Assembly (NCBI GenBank): GCA_015146655.1
Contig: VKHL01000150.1
Location: 1-64,000, forward strand
Length of the DNA: 64,000 nt
Direction: 5' to 3'
Source: Ochromonas danica
Taxonomy: Eukaryota; Sar; Chrysophyceae; Chromulinales; Chromulinaceae
In this document: piece by piece, positions 45,229-54,323 of the stretch
Position numbering within the stretch: position 1 is the first letter of the stretch
Layout of the letters: every line of letters begins with the position of its first letter
Notes under the pieces: generated by a model
Told to the model about the DNA's origin: nothing
Databases searched by the model: none
The model's input: only the letters and a program-made list of their open reading frames with translations
Translations under genes and position numbers: made by a program

Positions 45229-48200
45229 CTAAGGTAGAGAGACGGCGGGGGAAATGGAGTGGACGGTGTGCTCAGCGATGACCTCCATGGAGACTGACGA
45301 CTGATTGATTGAAGACGAGATATTCTGAGTGCTGCTTCCCAACAAGTTAGATGACCAGGCGATGGAAGCTTCTTGTGATAATGGTTTAGTGAAACCTTGC
45401 AAATAGTAAAGTGCCACACCCAGTGCGCACAAGAAGCTGCAGGTCATCACCAATAACAAGACCACTGCCAGACAGCTAGTGCGAAATCGCTTTGTCCTCT
45501 GATCTCCGGCTAATGTCGCGGATAGGGGAGTCTCCTTACTCAAGGAATCATCCCATATGGCTTGAATCAACTTGTGGAAAGGGAAATTGGGAGAGACGAG
45601 AGCTTTGAGTTCGTCCAACGCTTGCTCCTTGTCCACCACCTCTCCACTCTGACACTTCGCCCGGATAATATGATTGATTGCATCCATCACTTCTTGCTCC
45701 TCCTCTGTCTGTTGGTGTGTTTGATATTGCAAGGCTACGGCAATGGATCGATCTCTCAATGATTGGATCGAAATCGCTCGTTGAAGTAGTTTCCAAATCA
45801 ACCCCTTCTGCATGAGCAAGAATTGAAACCATTTGATGAGAGTAGCAAAAATGTCAGCAAGCGCTGGACGAGAGAGTTGATAGACCATGTAGGTAGTTTG
45901 ACAATCTAGTGATCGAGGCAAGACTGCAGTCTTGGGCGACCGCCCCGATGACTTGAGACGACTTACACCTTCTCGATGATGATAGTATCGTGTCAATTCT
46001 GTCTCATGATGGTGGGTTCCAGGACTATGGCTCTTGTCACCACTGGGTTTAAAAGATGAGAGAAAGGAATCTTCCAATAAGAGATTGTCTGGATTGATGA
46101 TGGAAGGAGGACCCAACAATCCATTTGACAATGCATCCTCTGCTTTGCTCTCTACACGGGGACTGGTCACTGCATCATCAGATTCAACTTCATTGGAAGG
46201 AGAAAGCGGTGAAGAATTGGATGCCTTGAAACAAACCACCTCCTCATTCAGTGGAAGTAAGCTCGCAAGCTCATCATCCAGTGGGGAAAGAGCACTTTGC
46301 TGACTACTTGGGAGTAGACTGGAAGCAGTTATGGGAGAGGATGATCCCAAGGAGAAATGATGATGTTTGTTTGTTTTACGATTTCTTGGTGACATTTCCT
46401 GCATGACCACTTGGACATCGTCGTAATTCTCTATTGTTAATGTGCTTTTCGCAGGAGCTTGATTTGAATTGGGTTTGATCGGATACATTCTTAATGCAGC
46501 AGCTCTTGTGTGACCAATTTTCGATTCAACTGTGCAAAGGGACTTCTCGTCTTTAAGACAAGTGAGTGTTACTCCCAACAATCCTGCTCCACCATACTTC
46601 CTCAATGGCAATAGAGAGACTAGAAGACCGTAGAAAGGAACATACTTGAAGCTCTCAATGAAGAAGAAAATGAGATAAGACACTGTGATGGAGGCGACAT
46701 GCAAGGATGTCAGAAAGACATAGTAGACTGCGAATGAAGGAAACAGGAACAATGTGATAGAAAACAACATGATTCCAAAGGGAAGACGGTCTAAGTCATA
46801 TTCCAAGCTGTCATATCTATTACGTAAGACATTTTTCTTCGTAGCTTTGAAGAAGAGGAAGAGAGAATAGAGTAATTGGACATGGAAGAGGAACTCCTTG
46901 GCTGCTAGAAGATGAAAAATCCTCACAGGCCAAGTTAAGCAAAACAGACAATCTAATACCAGACCCATCTGAACACTCCAACCAAGTCCTCCAAGACTGC
47001 AAAGGACATGTAACAAAGGAAGACTGTATTGTAATAGCAGATCTTGAACGACATGTTGTCGCCATGTCCGCATTGCATAGAGAAGCAGCTTTCCTACTTT
47101 CTTAACAATGAAAGGATTCAACTTAACACCTCCTGGATCACGTTGAAACCAATCGATGAATTGAGTGAGATAGATTGCCACATTATCTGCAGATGTGCGC
47201 ATAGCCAAGACGACGTCTTCTCGATAGCAGTACAGCCAATAAGCACACAATCCACCCATGACCAAGTCAAACAGCAGATAGAATAATCGTGAGCAGAGTG
47301 AAAACCAATGTCTAACTCGATACTTGGGATCAATAGGCCAGCATAGGTGCAACAAAGCAAGACCTCGCATACAACTCTCACACAAACGCTTCTTCTGACT
47401 GATCTGATAGCCTGTGTAGGACAAGGTCTCCAACGAAATGGAAGGGCGAACAGGCGAACTTTGAGGAGCCATTGCTCGAGTAGATAGTTGCAAAGGTCGC
47501 CAAGTGAACGCCTCGGTGAGGAAGGTCATTAACGGCCGTGCCTGTCCACACAATGTCCTGGCCAAGGATAGAATACGATACCACAGCCCACCAAAGATCA
47601 ACAATCCTTGCTTGCATGTCTTCGCAATCACCTCTCTAGACTGCATTGAAGTAGATAAAGGAGATTCAGAGGAGAGAGAGATTGCTAAATGGACAAGTCG
47701 ATTGACCTCATCCACTACATTCATCAAGTCCACAATACGCTCTTGATCACTGTATCTCATGGTATTACTATTACTATTACTATTACTACTACGTCCTTGT
47801 CCTGTTGGTTTAGCAGATGCGATAGCTTGGAGATGTTTATAAGACAAGAGTGGATAGGCCATCATGTAGACAGCAGTGTCATAACGATTGCCTAATGAAA
47901 ACAAACTGTGTAGTCGTGCAATATTGTGTTGATTAGTCAGACTAATCCAGATGCCTTTACTTTGATAGTCACTGACTGGTAAATAGTCATCCATGAGGAT
48001 AGGATGCCATTCTCCTAATACAATAGGAGCTGTCAAAGATTGTAAACAATGACAAATTTGAAAAATAGCAGCAGATTTATGTAAATGATGTAAAAGCTCT
48101 TCTAGACGATTGACAGAGATGAGATGTTGAGGAACATATCCTAAGATCATACATTTGAACTGATCTAGATTCCATCCTAATAACCAGGCAGGATCACGTA

Positions 48201-48330
48201 ATGTGACAATATCTTGTGGGTAGATGATTTGAGACAAGAAGAATCGCCAGGAAGAAGAAGAAGAAGTAGAAGAAGTAGTAGAATGATGATGATGAAGTCT
48301 TGGGAATGAAGACATTTCACCTTTACCCAT
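45229..48330 (-). CDS. PIGQ: PIG-Q/Gpi1, GPI-GlcNAc transferase subunit
   Basis: A 1033-residue single-exon membrane protein. PIG-Q is part of the ER complex (with PIG-A, C, H, P and Y) that makes GlcNAc-phosphatidylinositol, the first step of GPI-anchor synthesis. The diagnostic block lies near residues 498-545: KKNVLRNRYDSLEYDLD, then LPFGIMLFSITLFLFPS and VYYVFLTS, matching the NVLRxRxDSxxxDxDQLLLG-type Gpi1 signature. The Gpi1 domain covers about residues 330-585, with several helices before it (LFYLLFDLVMGG and others). The N-terminal 330 residues have a His/Ser-rich start and a less conserved soluble part. A C-terminal extension of more than 400 residues is Ser-rich at first, then helical, ending with another TM segment (SCLAVVLLLVMTCSFLCALG). 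That extension is unusual for the family. Confidence 0.85.
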   Translation of the reverse strand: MGKGEMSSFPRLHHHHSTTSSTSSSSSWRFFLSQIIYPQDIVTLRDPAWLLGWNLDQFKCMILGYVPQHLISVNRLEELLHHLHKSAAIFQICHCLQSLTAPIVLGEWHPILMDDYLPVSDYQSKGIWISLTNQHNIARLHSLFSLGNRYDTAVYMMAYPLLSYKHLQAIASAKPTGQGRSSNSNSNSNTMRYSDQERIVDLMNVVDEVNRLVHLAISLSSESPLSTSMQSREVIAKTCKQGLLIFGGLWYRILSLARTLCGQARPLMTFLTEAFTWRPLQLSTRAMAPQSSPVRPSISLETLSYTGYQISQKKRLCESCMRGLALLHLCWPIDPKYRVRHWFSLCSRLFYLLFDLVMGGLCAYWLYCYREDVVLAMRTSADNVAIYLTQFIDWFQRDPGGVKLNPFIVKKVGKLLLYAMRTWRQHVVQDLLLQYSLPLLHVLCSLGGLGWSVQMGLVLDCLFCLTWPVRIFHLLAAKEFLFHVQLLYSLFLFFKATKKNVLRNRYDSLEYDLDRLPFGIMLFSITLFLFPSFAVYYVFLTSLHVASITVSYLIFFFIESFKYVPFYGLLVSLLPLRKYGGAGLLGVTLTCLKDEKSLCTVESKIGHTRAAALRMYPIKPNSNQAPAKSTLTIENYDDVQVVMQEMSPRNRKTNKHHHFSLGSSSPITASSLLPSSQQSALSPLDDELASLLPLNEEVVCFKASNSSPLSPSNEVESDDAVTSPRVESKAEDALSNGLLGPPSIINPDNLLLEDSFLSSFKPSGDKSHSPGTHHHETELTRYYHHREGVSRLKSSGRSPKTAVLPRSLDCQTTYMVYQLSRPALADIFATLIKWFQFLLMQKGLIWKLLQRAISIQSLRDRSIAVALQYQTHQQTEEEQEVMDAINHIIRAKCQSGEVVDKEQALDELKALVSPNFPFHKLIQAIWDDSLSKETPLSATLAGDQRTKRFRTSCLAVVLLLVMTCSFLCALGVALYYLQGFTKPLSQEASIAWSSNLLGSSTQNISSSINQSSVSMEVIAEHTVHSISPAVSLP

Positions 48331-48484
48331 TCTATGTCTTCTCTACCTACCTAGATGATCAACAGCTATGAGGAAGTCTTATGGTTTATGAAGAAAGAAT
48401 AGATTTATTTCAAAAAGGAAAGGGAAGAACAAGATGATGAGATAGAAACAGACAATTTGCATGCCACCCAGCAGATTCCCTCTT

Positions 48485-48533
48485 AAGTTAACTATCGGTG
48501 TTCTTGTTAACTTAAGCTCCTTCTTAACTTAAC
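48485..48533. promoter_or_regulatory. Cluster of AAGTTAAC/GTTAACTT boxes
   Basis: Three TTAAGTTAAC-type sequences, in both orientations, lie at 48485-48492, 48506-48513 and about 48523-48533. They sit in the 253-bp divergent region between PIG-Q and the methyltransferase. The same core occurs upstream of several other genes in the window. Confidence 0.5.
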
Positions 48534-48583
48534 GTGGTAGTGCTGGTGAGTGGGAAGGCGGAAGGGCAAAGGAATGGAATGGA

Positions 48584-49801
48584 ATGATGACAAAGTCATT
48601 CTTGGCATTGCTTTTAGTCTTTATGACAACTTGGAAAGTGGCAAGTTCTTTTCTTGGTACTAGTCCTCGACTTATACTAGGATCAACAGGTGCAACTGTT
48701 GCAGCTAATGGTATCAATAGATTGACCATTGCAGCGGCAATGTGCCAGTCGTCCACTCTCGCTGCCACCACAGCCACTGCCACTGCTACTGCCACAGCCA
48801 CCACCCTTTCCTCACCCTTACCTGCTGGGAAAGATGATAAGCCAGCTGCTGCTGCTTCATCATCCTCATCATCATCAACTGTGGTCCGTGATGATCGTTA
48901 TGAATTCATCGATTGTGGTATGGGCAAACGATTGGAACGCTTTGGTTCGCAAGTTGTCAGTCGATCGTGTGTCGCAGCAAGCAAGTGGAACTGCTATCGT
49001 CTCCATCCCATGTGGAAACCAACGACTAACCTGGTCTATGAGGGATCGCCTGGTAAGATGGGCCGATGGAAAGGACCCAAAGTGGCTCCGTGGATTGTTC
49101 GCTTTGATCGAAAGGCCTTCCTTTTGCACACGTTCGATATGGGTCAAGTGGGTATCTTTCCCGAGCAGGAAGAGAACTGGAAATGGATTGAGTCTGTTCT
49201 AACTTCTCATATCGAGCGCCTACCCCCCAATGCCAATACTAAACCTATTCGAGTCTTGAACACCTTCGCCTTCACGGGGGGATCTACTATGGCTGCTTTG
49301 GTCCATGAAGATGTCCAAGTCACTCATGTGGATGCTTCCAAATCCTTCACTAATCTTGCTTCCAAGAATGTTGATCTGTCGGAAACTGCTGGCAGTATTC
49401 GTTGGGTTGTGGAGGACTGCTTGACTTTCTTGCAGAGGGAGGTCAAACGTGGCAATCAATATGATGCGATCATCTTTGATCCTCCTGCCTTTGGCAGATA
49501 TGGTACAAAGATGTGGAAGATAGAGAAAGACTTGCCCATTCTCTTGGACTTGCTGCCCAACCTCTTGAGCGACAATCCGGCCTTTGTTCTCTTCACTTGC
49601 CATGACGAGCGATGGCCAGCTGAGAAGATGCGTGAAGTCCTGCAAGAATCTCTGCGAAAGAAGTTCAAGGGAGGTAGCTATGAGCACGGGGAGATGATTC
49701 TAAAAGCAGAGCAAAAGAGATGCCGCAGCTTGCCAAGTGGTTCTTTCGCCAGATGGCAACAACACAAGAATGAAGTTGTGGTGACTGTAAAGAAGGATTA
49801 G
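48584..49801 (+). CDS. Plastid-targeted class I SAM methyltransferase (RlmI-like)
   Basis: A 405-residue single-exon protein. The N-terminus is a signal peptide (SFLALLLVFMTTWKVASS) followed by Phe-Leu-Gly, an ASAF-type site, and then a Ser/Thr/Ala-rich transit part (about 22-100) with no homology. The mature part starts YEFIDCGMGKRLERFG, followed by FDMGQVGIFPEQEENW, as in bacterial SAM methyltransferases of the RlmI/COG1092 group. The SAM-binding motif I is LNTFAFTGGSTM (about 225-236), the acidic end of strand 2 is THVDASK, and motif IV is FDPPAFGRYG (298-307). These enzymes methylate rRNA bases, and the DPPAFG motif is typical of nucleic-acid methyltransferases. The exact target in the plastid ribosome is not known. 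The start may also be the next Met codon. Confidence 0.85.
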   Translation: MMTKSFLALLLVFMTTWKVASSFLGTSPRLILGSTGATVAANGINRLTIAAAMCQSSTLAATTATATATATATTLSSPLPAGKDDKPAAAASSSSSSSTVVRDDRYEFIDCGMGKRLERFGSQVVSRSCVAASKWNCYRLHPMWKPTTNLVYEGSPGKMGRWKGPKVAPWIVRFDRKAFLLHTFDMGQVGIFPEQEENWKWIESVLTSHIERLPPNANTKPIRVLNTFAFTGGSTMAALVHEDVQVTHVDASKSFTNLASKNVDLSETAGSIRWVVEDCLTFLQREVKRGNQYDAIIFDPPAFGRYGTKMWKIEKDLPILLDLLPNLLSDNPAFVLFTCHDERWPAEKMREVLQESLRKKFKGGSYEHGEMILKAEQKRCRSLPSGSFARWQQHKNEVVVTVKKD

Positions 49802-50329
49802 AGATGTTACAACGGATGATGACTAGTTTTTGATAGCGTTAACTGTAATATAGACATTATGGACCAACCCCCATGACCTAAAGACAATCATCAATCAACT
49901 TTGTCAGTCTCAACATAAACAACAAAGAATAGCTATCATACAACACAGAGAAAAGATGATTGTAGGAACTCTGATTCATGTTCTCTCATTGATAATCTAA
50001 GAGAGCATGCGCCCAGATTGACCTCGCTCACTCTCTACATTGTTCTGCTCTATTGAGCTGGAACTCTGCTCGGTTAGATAGACCGATGCGAAAGGTTGCT
50101 ATTCTTGTTGTGCCATAAGAAAACGGAAGCCCTCATTGCTTACTTTTAAAAACAAAGCAGGAGGGGGCAAATTGGCACAATGGGTAGTAGTAGACATCAC
50201 ATCACTCGCACAGAGAAGACTCTTACACATAGCAGCTACTCATACAGTATATATGCACAGACAGAGAGACAGAGAAAGAATGTTCTCACCTGGATTGAAA
50301 AATAAGAGTGCCAAGTTTAAGGTGAGGCA
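49802..50329. other. Convergent 3' spacer
   Basis: Between the methyltransferase and the small membrane protein gene. It contains no supported gene, RNA fold or repeat that I could recognise. Confidence 0.5.
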
Positions 50330-50503
50330 TTACTCTCTTGAGGTGGGAGGCCTTTGTTCTCCTATTACTGGTTGTTGTTGTTCCTTCAATGGCTGACGAA
50401 CACGTGAAATACAAATACCCACCGTAATCACCAATTGAACTCCAAAAAGGATCTTCATTCTTCTAGGCAGGTTTGCCCAACGAGCAGAGATAGTTTCTCT
50501 CAT
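50330..50503 (-). CDS. Small single-span membrane protein, hypothetical
   Basis: A 57-codon frame with MRETISARWANLPRRMK, one hydrophobic helix (LFGVQLVITVGICIS) and a polar Gln/Pro/Arg tail. The frame remains open upstream to 50674, giving up to 114 residues, but the upstream part is Ser/Thr/His-rich with no hydrophobic or family features. The basic N-terminal flank and single helix fit a small mitochondrial or ER membrane protein, for example an assembly factor. No family is recognised. Reality as a gene is moderately supported, because it would fill an otherwise long gap between convergent and tandem neighbours. Confidence 0.4.
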   Translation of the reverse strand: MRETISARWANLPRRMKILFGVQLVITVGICISRVRQPLKEQQQPVIGEQRPPTSRE

Positions 50504-50855
50504 TTGATTGTGCAGATCATGTACTGTTTTTTGATGTGATAATGTCCTGCTTGTTGTTGTTTGATTGTGTTGTTGGCGTGATTTGATGTGATGTGTGGTG
50601 AAAGAGACGCTGTGCAAAACTCTGAAAACTGGAGAAAATACTCTCACAGCTTCACACAACCCGAACACCAACACGAAAAACGAAATTGTGTCACTTCCGT
50701 CGACAAATCAAATGTTAATTTTTGACTAGACGCTACAGTACCGAGTAGCAGTAGCTGCAAAACACTCAACATAGACTGCATACAAACTTTCAACATCAAC
50801 ACATTCACTGAATTATGGGGATAAATCAACCGCTATACAAAGCCACACAAAGCAA

Positions 50856-52151
50856 TCAACCACATGACGAGACAGTCTCCAGAGAAGAGAACAAGTCATT
50901 CACATCCAGTTTTGCGATATATCCCACTTTGTTTTGATGACCAAATGATAAATACACATACTTCTCTTGGTCATCAACCACAAAGCTACCAGGAGCGACA
51001 ACAAAGTCATTGTAGACATCAGCCCAGTGTCCCTTGTACAGATAGTCCTGGAAGATAGGTTCATGGGAGATGGAAAACAATTGGAATGGATATGTCGGGC
51101 AGAATGCCATGGCACCCATAAAACTTGTCTGCAATCCAAACCTCTTTTGAAACAATGACACCGTGTGAAAGAACGTGAGATAGACTCCTCGCACCTTCAC
51201 TGCAGGCGTTCCTCCCTTAATCAGCTGACCATATTCCAAAGACCAAGGCAACGGCAATATTTCCTTACTCTTCTGGACAGTGATCAGTTTTGCTGTTAGA
51301 GGGCCTGTACCTGATGAATCACCATCCACCTTCTCCTCTTTCACGGTATGCCAAGGATTGACGGAGACAACCCAATGCAATTGTCCCTGATAGTCAAAGG
51401 GAATCCAACTTTTCGTCTGTGGACTATCTTCCTGCAAAGCCACCTCACGCGAAAAGGTAATCTTGGTCGATAGCACGTTTGCTTGTGCTGATTGATCAGT
51501 TCTCAAAGAGAGGTAGGCACTGTGGGAGAGACCAAAGCGTCGACTCAAATAGGTCAGAATGACTTCACTGCCATTCCGCACAGCCATCAGGCGAGGTTCT
51601 TCCTCTGTTCTAGCTTTACTTGCGTGTGCAACAACGAGAGTCTCGCTGTGTTTCTCTTTCAAGTTAGCCGGAGAGAAGAAGTCTTCGTGTCGATTGTTCA
51701 TCTGCATCCACAAGAAGGAGATCGTGGTCTCGTTTTCATGGGCGAGCAGGTAGCGACCATCCTTCCATCTGATCAAGGAAGGATTCTTCCATGGCAATCG
51801 TTGGCTGCCTTTCCAAAAGGTTTGGCTGGAGCAGTAGTGAATGTGAGTCATGAGGTTGGCCATGGCCATGTCTGGCGTGGTGGGCGGGTAGTGGAGGGCG
51901 GGCACGGGGTCACCCACTGTGTAGGATGTAGTATCAACAACCTCAGCCTCTGCAACTCGTAAATCCAAGGCGCTAACAATGTTCTCATTAGCGATGGCAT
52001 GTACCACCTCTGCCTTCTTATCTAGAAGAAAGAGTTCATCGGTTTCCTCATCTCGAACTAACACACATGGTGAAGAAGAAGAAGAGTAAGAAGGGACTAA
52101 TGTGAAGAAGAATAGAAAAGAGGTAAGAAGTAGAGAAAAGACGCGAAGCAT
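50856..52151 (-). CDS. Secreted five-bladed beta-propeller, GH130-like
   Basis: A 431-residue single-exon protein with a signal peptide (FSLLLTSFLFFFTLVPSYS). The body shows propeller-style repeats: WKNPSLIRWKDGRYLLAHE, EEPRLMAVRNGSEVILTYL, KSWIPFDYQGQLHWVVSVNPW, GGTPAVKVRGVYLTFFH and YVYLSFGHQNKVGYIAKLD. The NPSLIRWKDGRYLL and GGTPAV blocks, and the SFG-x(4)-VGYIAKLD end, match the GH130 (mannoside phosphorylase) and GH43-like five-bladed fold family found near glycosyltransferases in bacteria. It probably acts on glycans in the secretory path. Whether catalytic acids are kept cannot be judged with confidence. It is divergent to eIF2B gamma, with three AAAACGCGTT boxes in the shared upstream region. 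Confidence 0.6.
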   Translation of the reverse strand: MLRVFSLLLTSFLFFFTLVPSYSSSSSPCVLVRDEETDELFLLDKKAEVVHAIANENIVSALDLRVAEAEVVDTTSYTVGDPVPALHYPPTTPDMAMANLMTHIHYCSSQTFWKGSQRLPWKNPSLIRWKDGRYLLAHENETTISFLWMQMNNRHEDFFSPANLKEKHSETLVVAHASKARTEEEPRLMAVRNGSEVILTYLSRRFGLSHSAYLSLRTDQSAQANVLSTKITFSREVALQEDSPQTKSWIPFDYQGQLHWVVSVNPWHTVKEEKVDGDSSGTGPLTAKLITVQKSKEILPLPWSLEYGQLIKGGTPAVKVRGVYLTFFHTVSLFQKRFGLQTSFMGAMAFCPTYPFQLFSISHEPIFQDYLYKGHWADVYNDFVVAPGSFVVDDQEKYVYLSFGHQNKVGYIAKLDVNDLFSSLETVSSCG

Positions 52152-52220
52152 CTCTCTTTCACTTTATGTTCCGGTTAACAGCAGTTGCTCTCATCTGTCA
52201 CAACAATGCGTTGTTGTGGA

Positions 52221-52301
52221 AAAACGCGTTATTGTATGTTCCACCCAGATTGGAAAACGCGTTGTTGTTGTTGTTTTTGCCAGCAGGCTTGAAAACGCGT
52301 T
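52221..52301. promoter_or_regulatory. Three AAAACGCGTT boxes in divergent promoter
   Basis: Perfect copies at 52221-52230, 52254-52263 and 52292-52301, spaced 33 and 38 bp apart. A related half-site, AATGCGTTGTTGT, lies just before. They sit between the starts of the GH130-like and eIF2B gamma genes. The core ACGCGT equals the MluI cell-cycle box; the function here is inferred from the regular repetition. Confidence 0.6.
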
Positions 52302-52427
52302 GTTTCCCCCCAAATTTAGCCTTCTGGCTGTCTGGAGGCTGTCTGCTGTGGTGGTGGACATGATTTCCCTTCGAGTGGAAGAAGTAGTCATCGACTAGTT
52401 TGGAGAGAAACAAACACTGAGTCAGTG

Positions 52428-54050
52428 ATGGAGAGTATCGCTTCTTCAGACTATTCTAACCTTCGTGATCCTGAATTTCAAGCTGTTATCATAGTAGAAT
52501 ATGATGATGGTCGTTTATTCCCATTGACTGAGTCTATCCCCAAATGTTTATTGCCTGTTGCCAATCGTCCACTGCTTGCCTATCAACTCGACATGCTCTT
52601 GAAGAGTAACATTGCTGGTAACCTCTCTCTCTCTCCCACACACACCCCTCACCCTCTGACTGTCTGACTGTCTGTCTGTCTGACTGTGTTGGCAGAGACC
52701 TTCATTGTCATTCCTGCTGAATATGAAAGTCATTTCTCCAAGTTCTTACGTGACTATCTTCGTGATCGCATGACAGTTGATCTTGTCCTAGTTGAGGAAA
52801 TGATGGGCTCAGCGGATGGTCTACGTGCTGTAGCAGATCGAATTCGCGGCGATTTCTTCTGCCTGGCTGCGGATGTGATTTCTCAATACTCGCTGAGTGA
52901 GCTAACTACTTTACATCGTTTAACAGCATCAGACATGACGATGCTTCTCACACCTTCAAAGGAGAGTAATAATAGTAAAGACCAAGAGGATGACATCGGG
53001 TTGGAGTATATCGCCTTATGTGATGATGGTCGAGTCTTAATGAAAACCTCTGCCTTAGAGTTAGATGGATCTGTTATCTTATCCAAGGCATTACTTCATC
53101 GTTCTTCATCTTCTACCCTTCGACTGCGTAAAGATCTGTTAGATATGGGTGTCTATCTTCTCTCCCATTGGCTGTTAGAGTATGTGGTTCAAAACAAACA
53201 CATCTCAAGTCTGCGGAATGACTTGTTGCCTTACATCATCAACAGACAGTTTCAAGATCGTGACTACCTTCTGTCACACTTCCCTCCTCTTGAACATCGT
53301 AAGCGTCCTTTGTCTGCCTTGGAGCCTTGGCTGGTCTCTGCCAAACCACGTGCTTTAAACATCTTCGAGGCGAACAGCCAGGCGACGAGATCTTCTGAGG
53401 GAGAAAGAGATGGAGCTGAGGAAGATCTCCTTCGTTGCTTTTCTTTAGTCTATGAAGCAGGAAGTGAGCCTTCCTCTCCAATCATTGCTAACCGTCTGAC
53501 TACCATTGCCTCCTATTTGGCCTTGAACAAGTGAGTCTTCTTCCCTCTCATACTAGACTCATGACCTTGTCCTTAATCCAGTATTATCGTCTGTTTGTTG
53601 TTAATGATAGAGATCTTCCTCTGCACACTGTGACTAGTCGAACTCCCTGGACAAGAGTGAACAACTATCTCAAGAAGGAAATGACAATCTTGGGTGAGAA
53701 CACAGAGATTGCTGATAAAACCATCACTGTCAAGCAATGTTCCATTGGAAACAACGTCAAGATTGGTATCAAATCGAAGCTCAATAACTGCATTATCATG
53801 GATGGTGTGACTATTGGAGAGAAGTAAGTGCTCTGTTGTTTCCCCACAATTACACCCTGTGAGTCACTTGCTGACTGTCGTCTTGTCATCTAGCTGTACT
53901 ATTCAAAATAGCATCATTTGTGACCGTGCTATCATTGAGAATGGTTGCAATCTCAATGAATGCAATGTAGCAAGCGGGTATAAGGTCGTGGCTAGCACGA
54001 AGGTTCGAGGAGAAGCTTTCTCTTCTCTTTCTCAGACCTCCATGATCTAA
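52428..54050 (+). CDS. EIF2B3: Translation initiation factor eIF2B, gamma subunit
   Basis: Four exons, 52428-52617, 52696-53530, 53611-53823 and 53894-54050, give 464 residues. eIF2B is the GDP/GTP exchange factor for eIF2, and gamma pairs with epsilon in the catalytic subcomplex. The N-terminal nucleotidyltransferase-like domain starts FQAVIIVEYDDGRLFPLTESIPKC and LLPVANRPLLAYQLDML. It lacks the normal GxGTR loop, as expected for the non-catalytic gamma subunit. The C-terminus has a left-handed beta-helix with hexapeptide repeats: VKQCSIGNNVKIGIKSKLNN, IMDGVTIGEK and NCTIQNSIICDRAIIENGC. Exon 3 starts at AA|AGATCTTCC after GATAG, which keeps the phase; the CCAG before TATTAT does not. The assignment is firm. 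Confidence 0.92.
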
Positions 54051-54323
54051 TCTGATCTAATTCACTAGACTACTAGACTAGTATCATATAATTAGCTCTA
54101 TACTCCACTACTCTTGTTGGAGACGGCATGACTGTCCCAAAGTAATTGCTTTCAAACACCCCCTTTCTCAACATTTTACAAGTGCTCTCTCTCTGTCTCA
54201 CTCCCCCACAGCACAGCAGCACGAAATTATCTAACCAGCAAGCTATCTATTGGATTGGCAGTTTGCTAACTAAACGTCAACCAGATCAACCATCAGTCAT
54301 CATCAAGACTAACGACTATTTCT

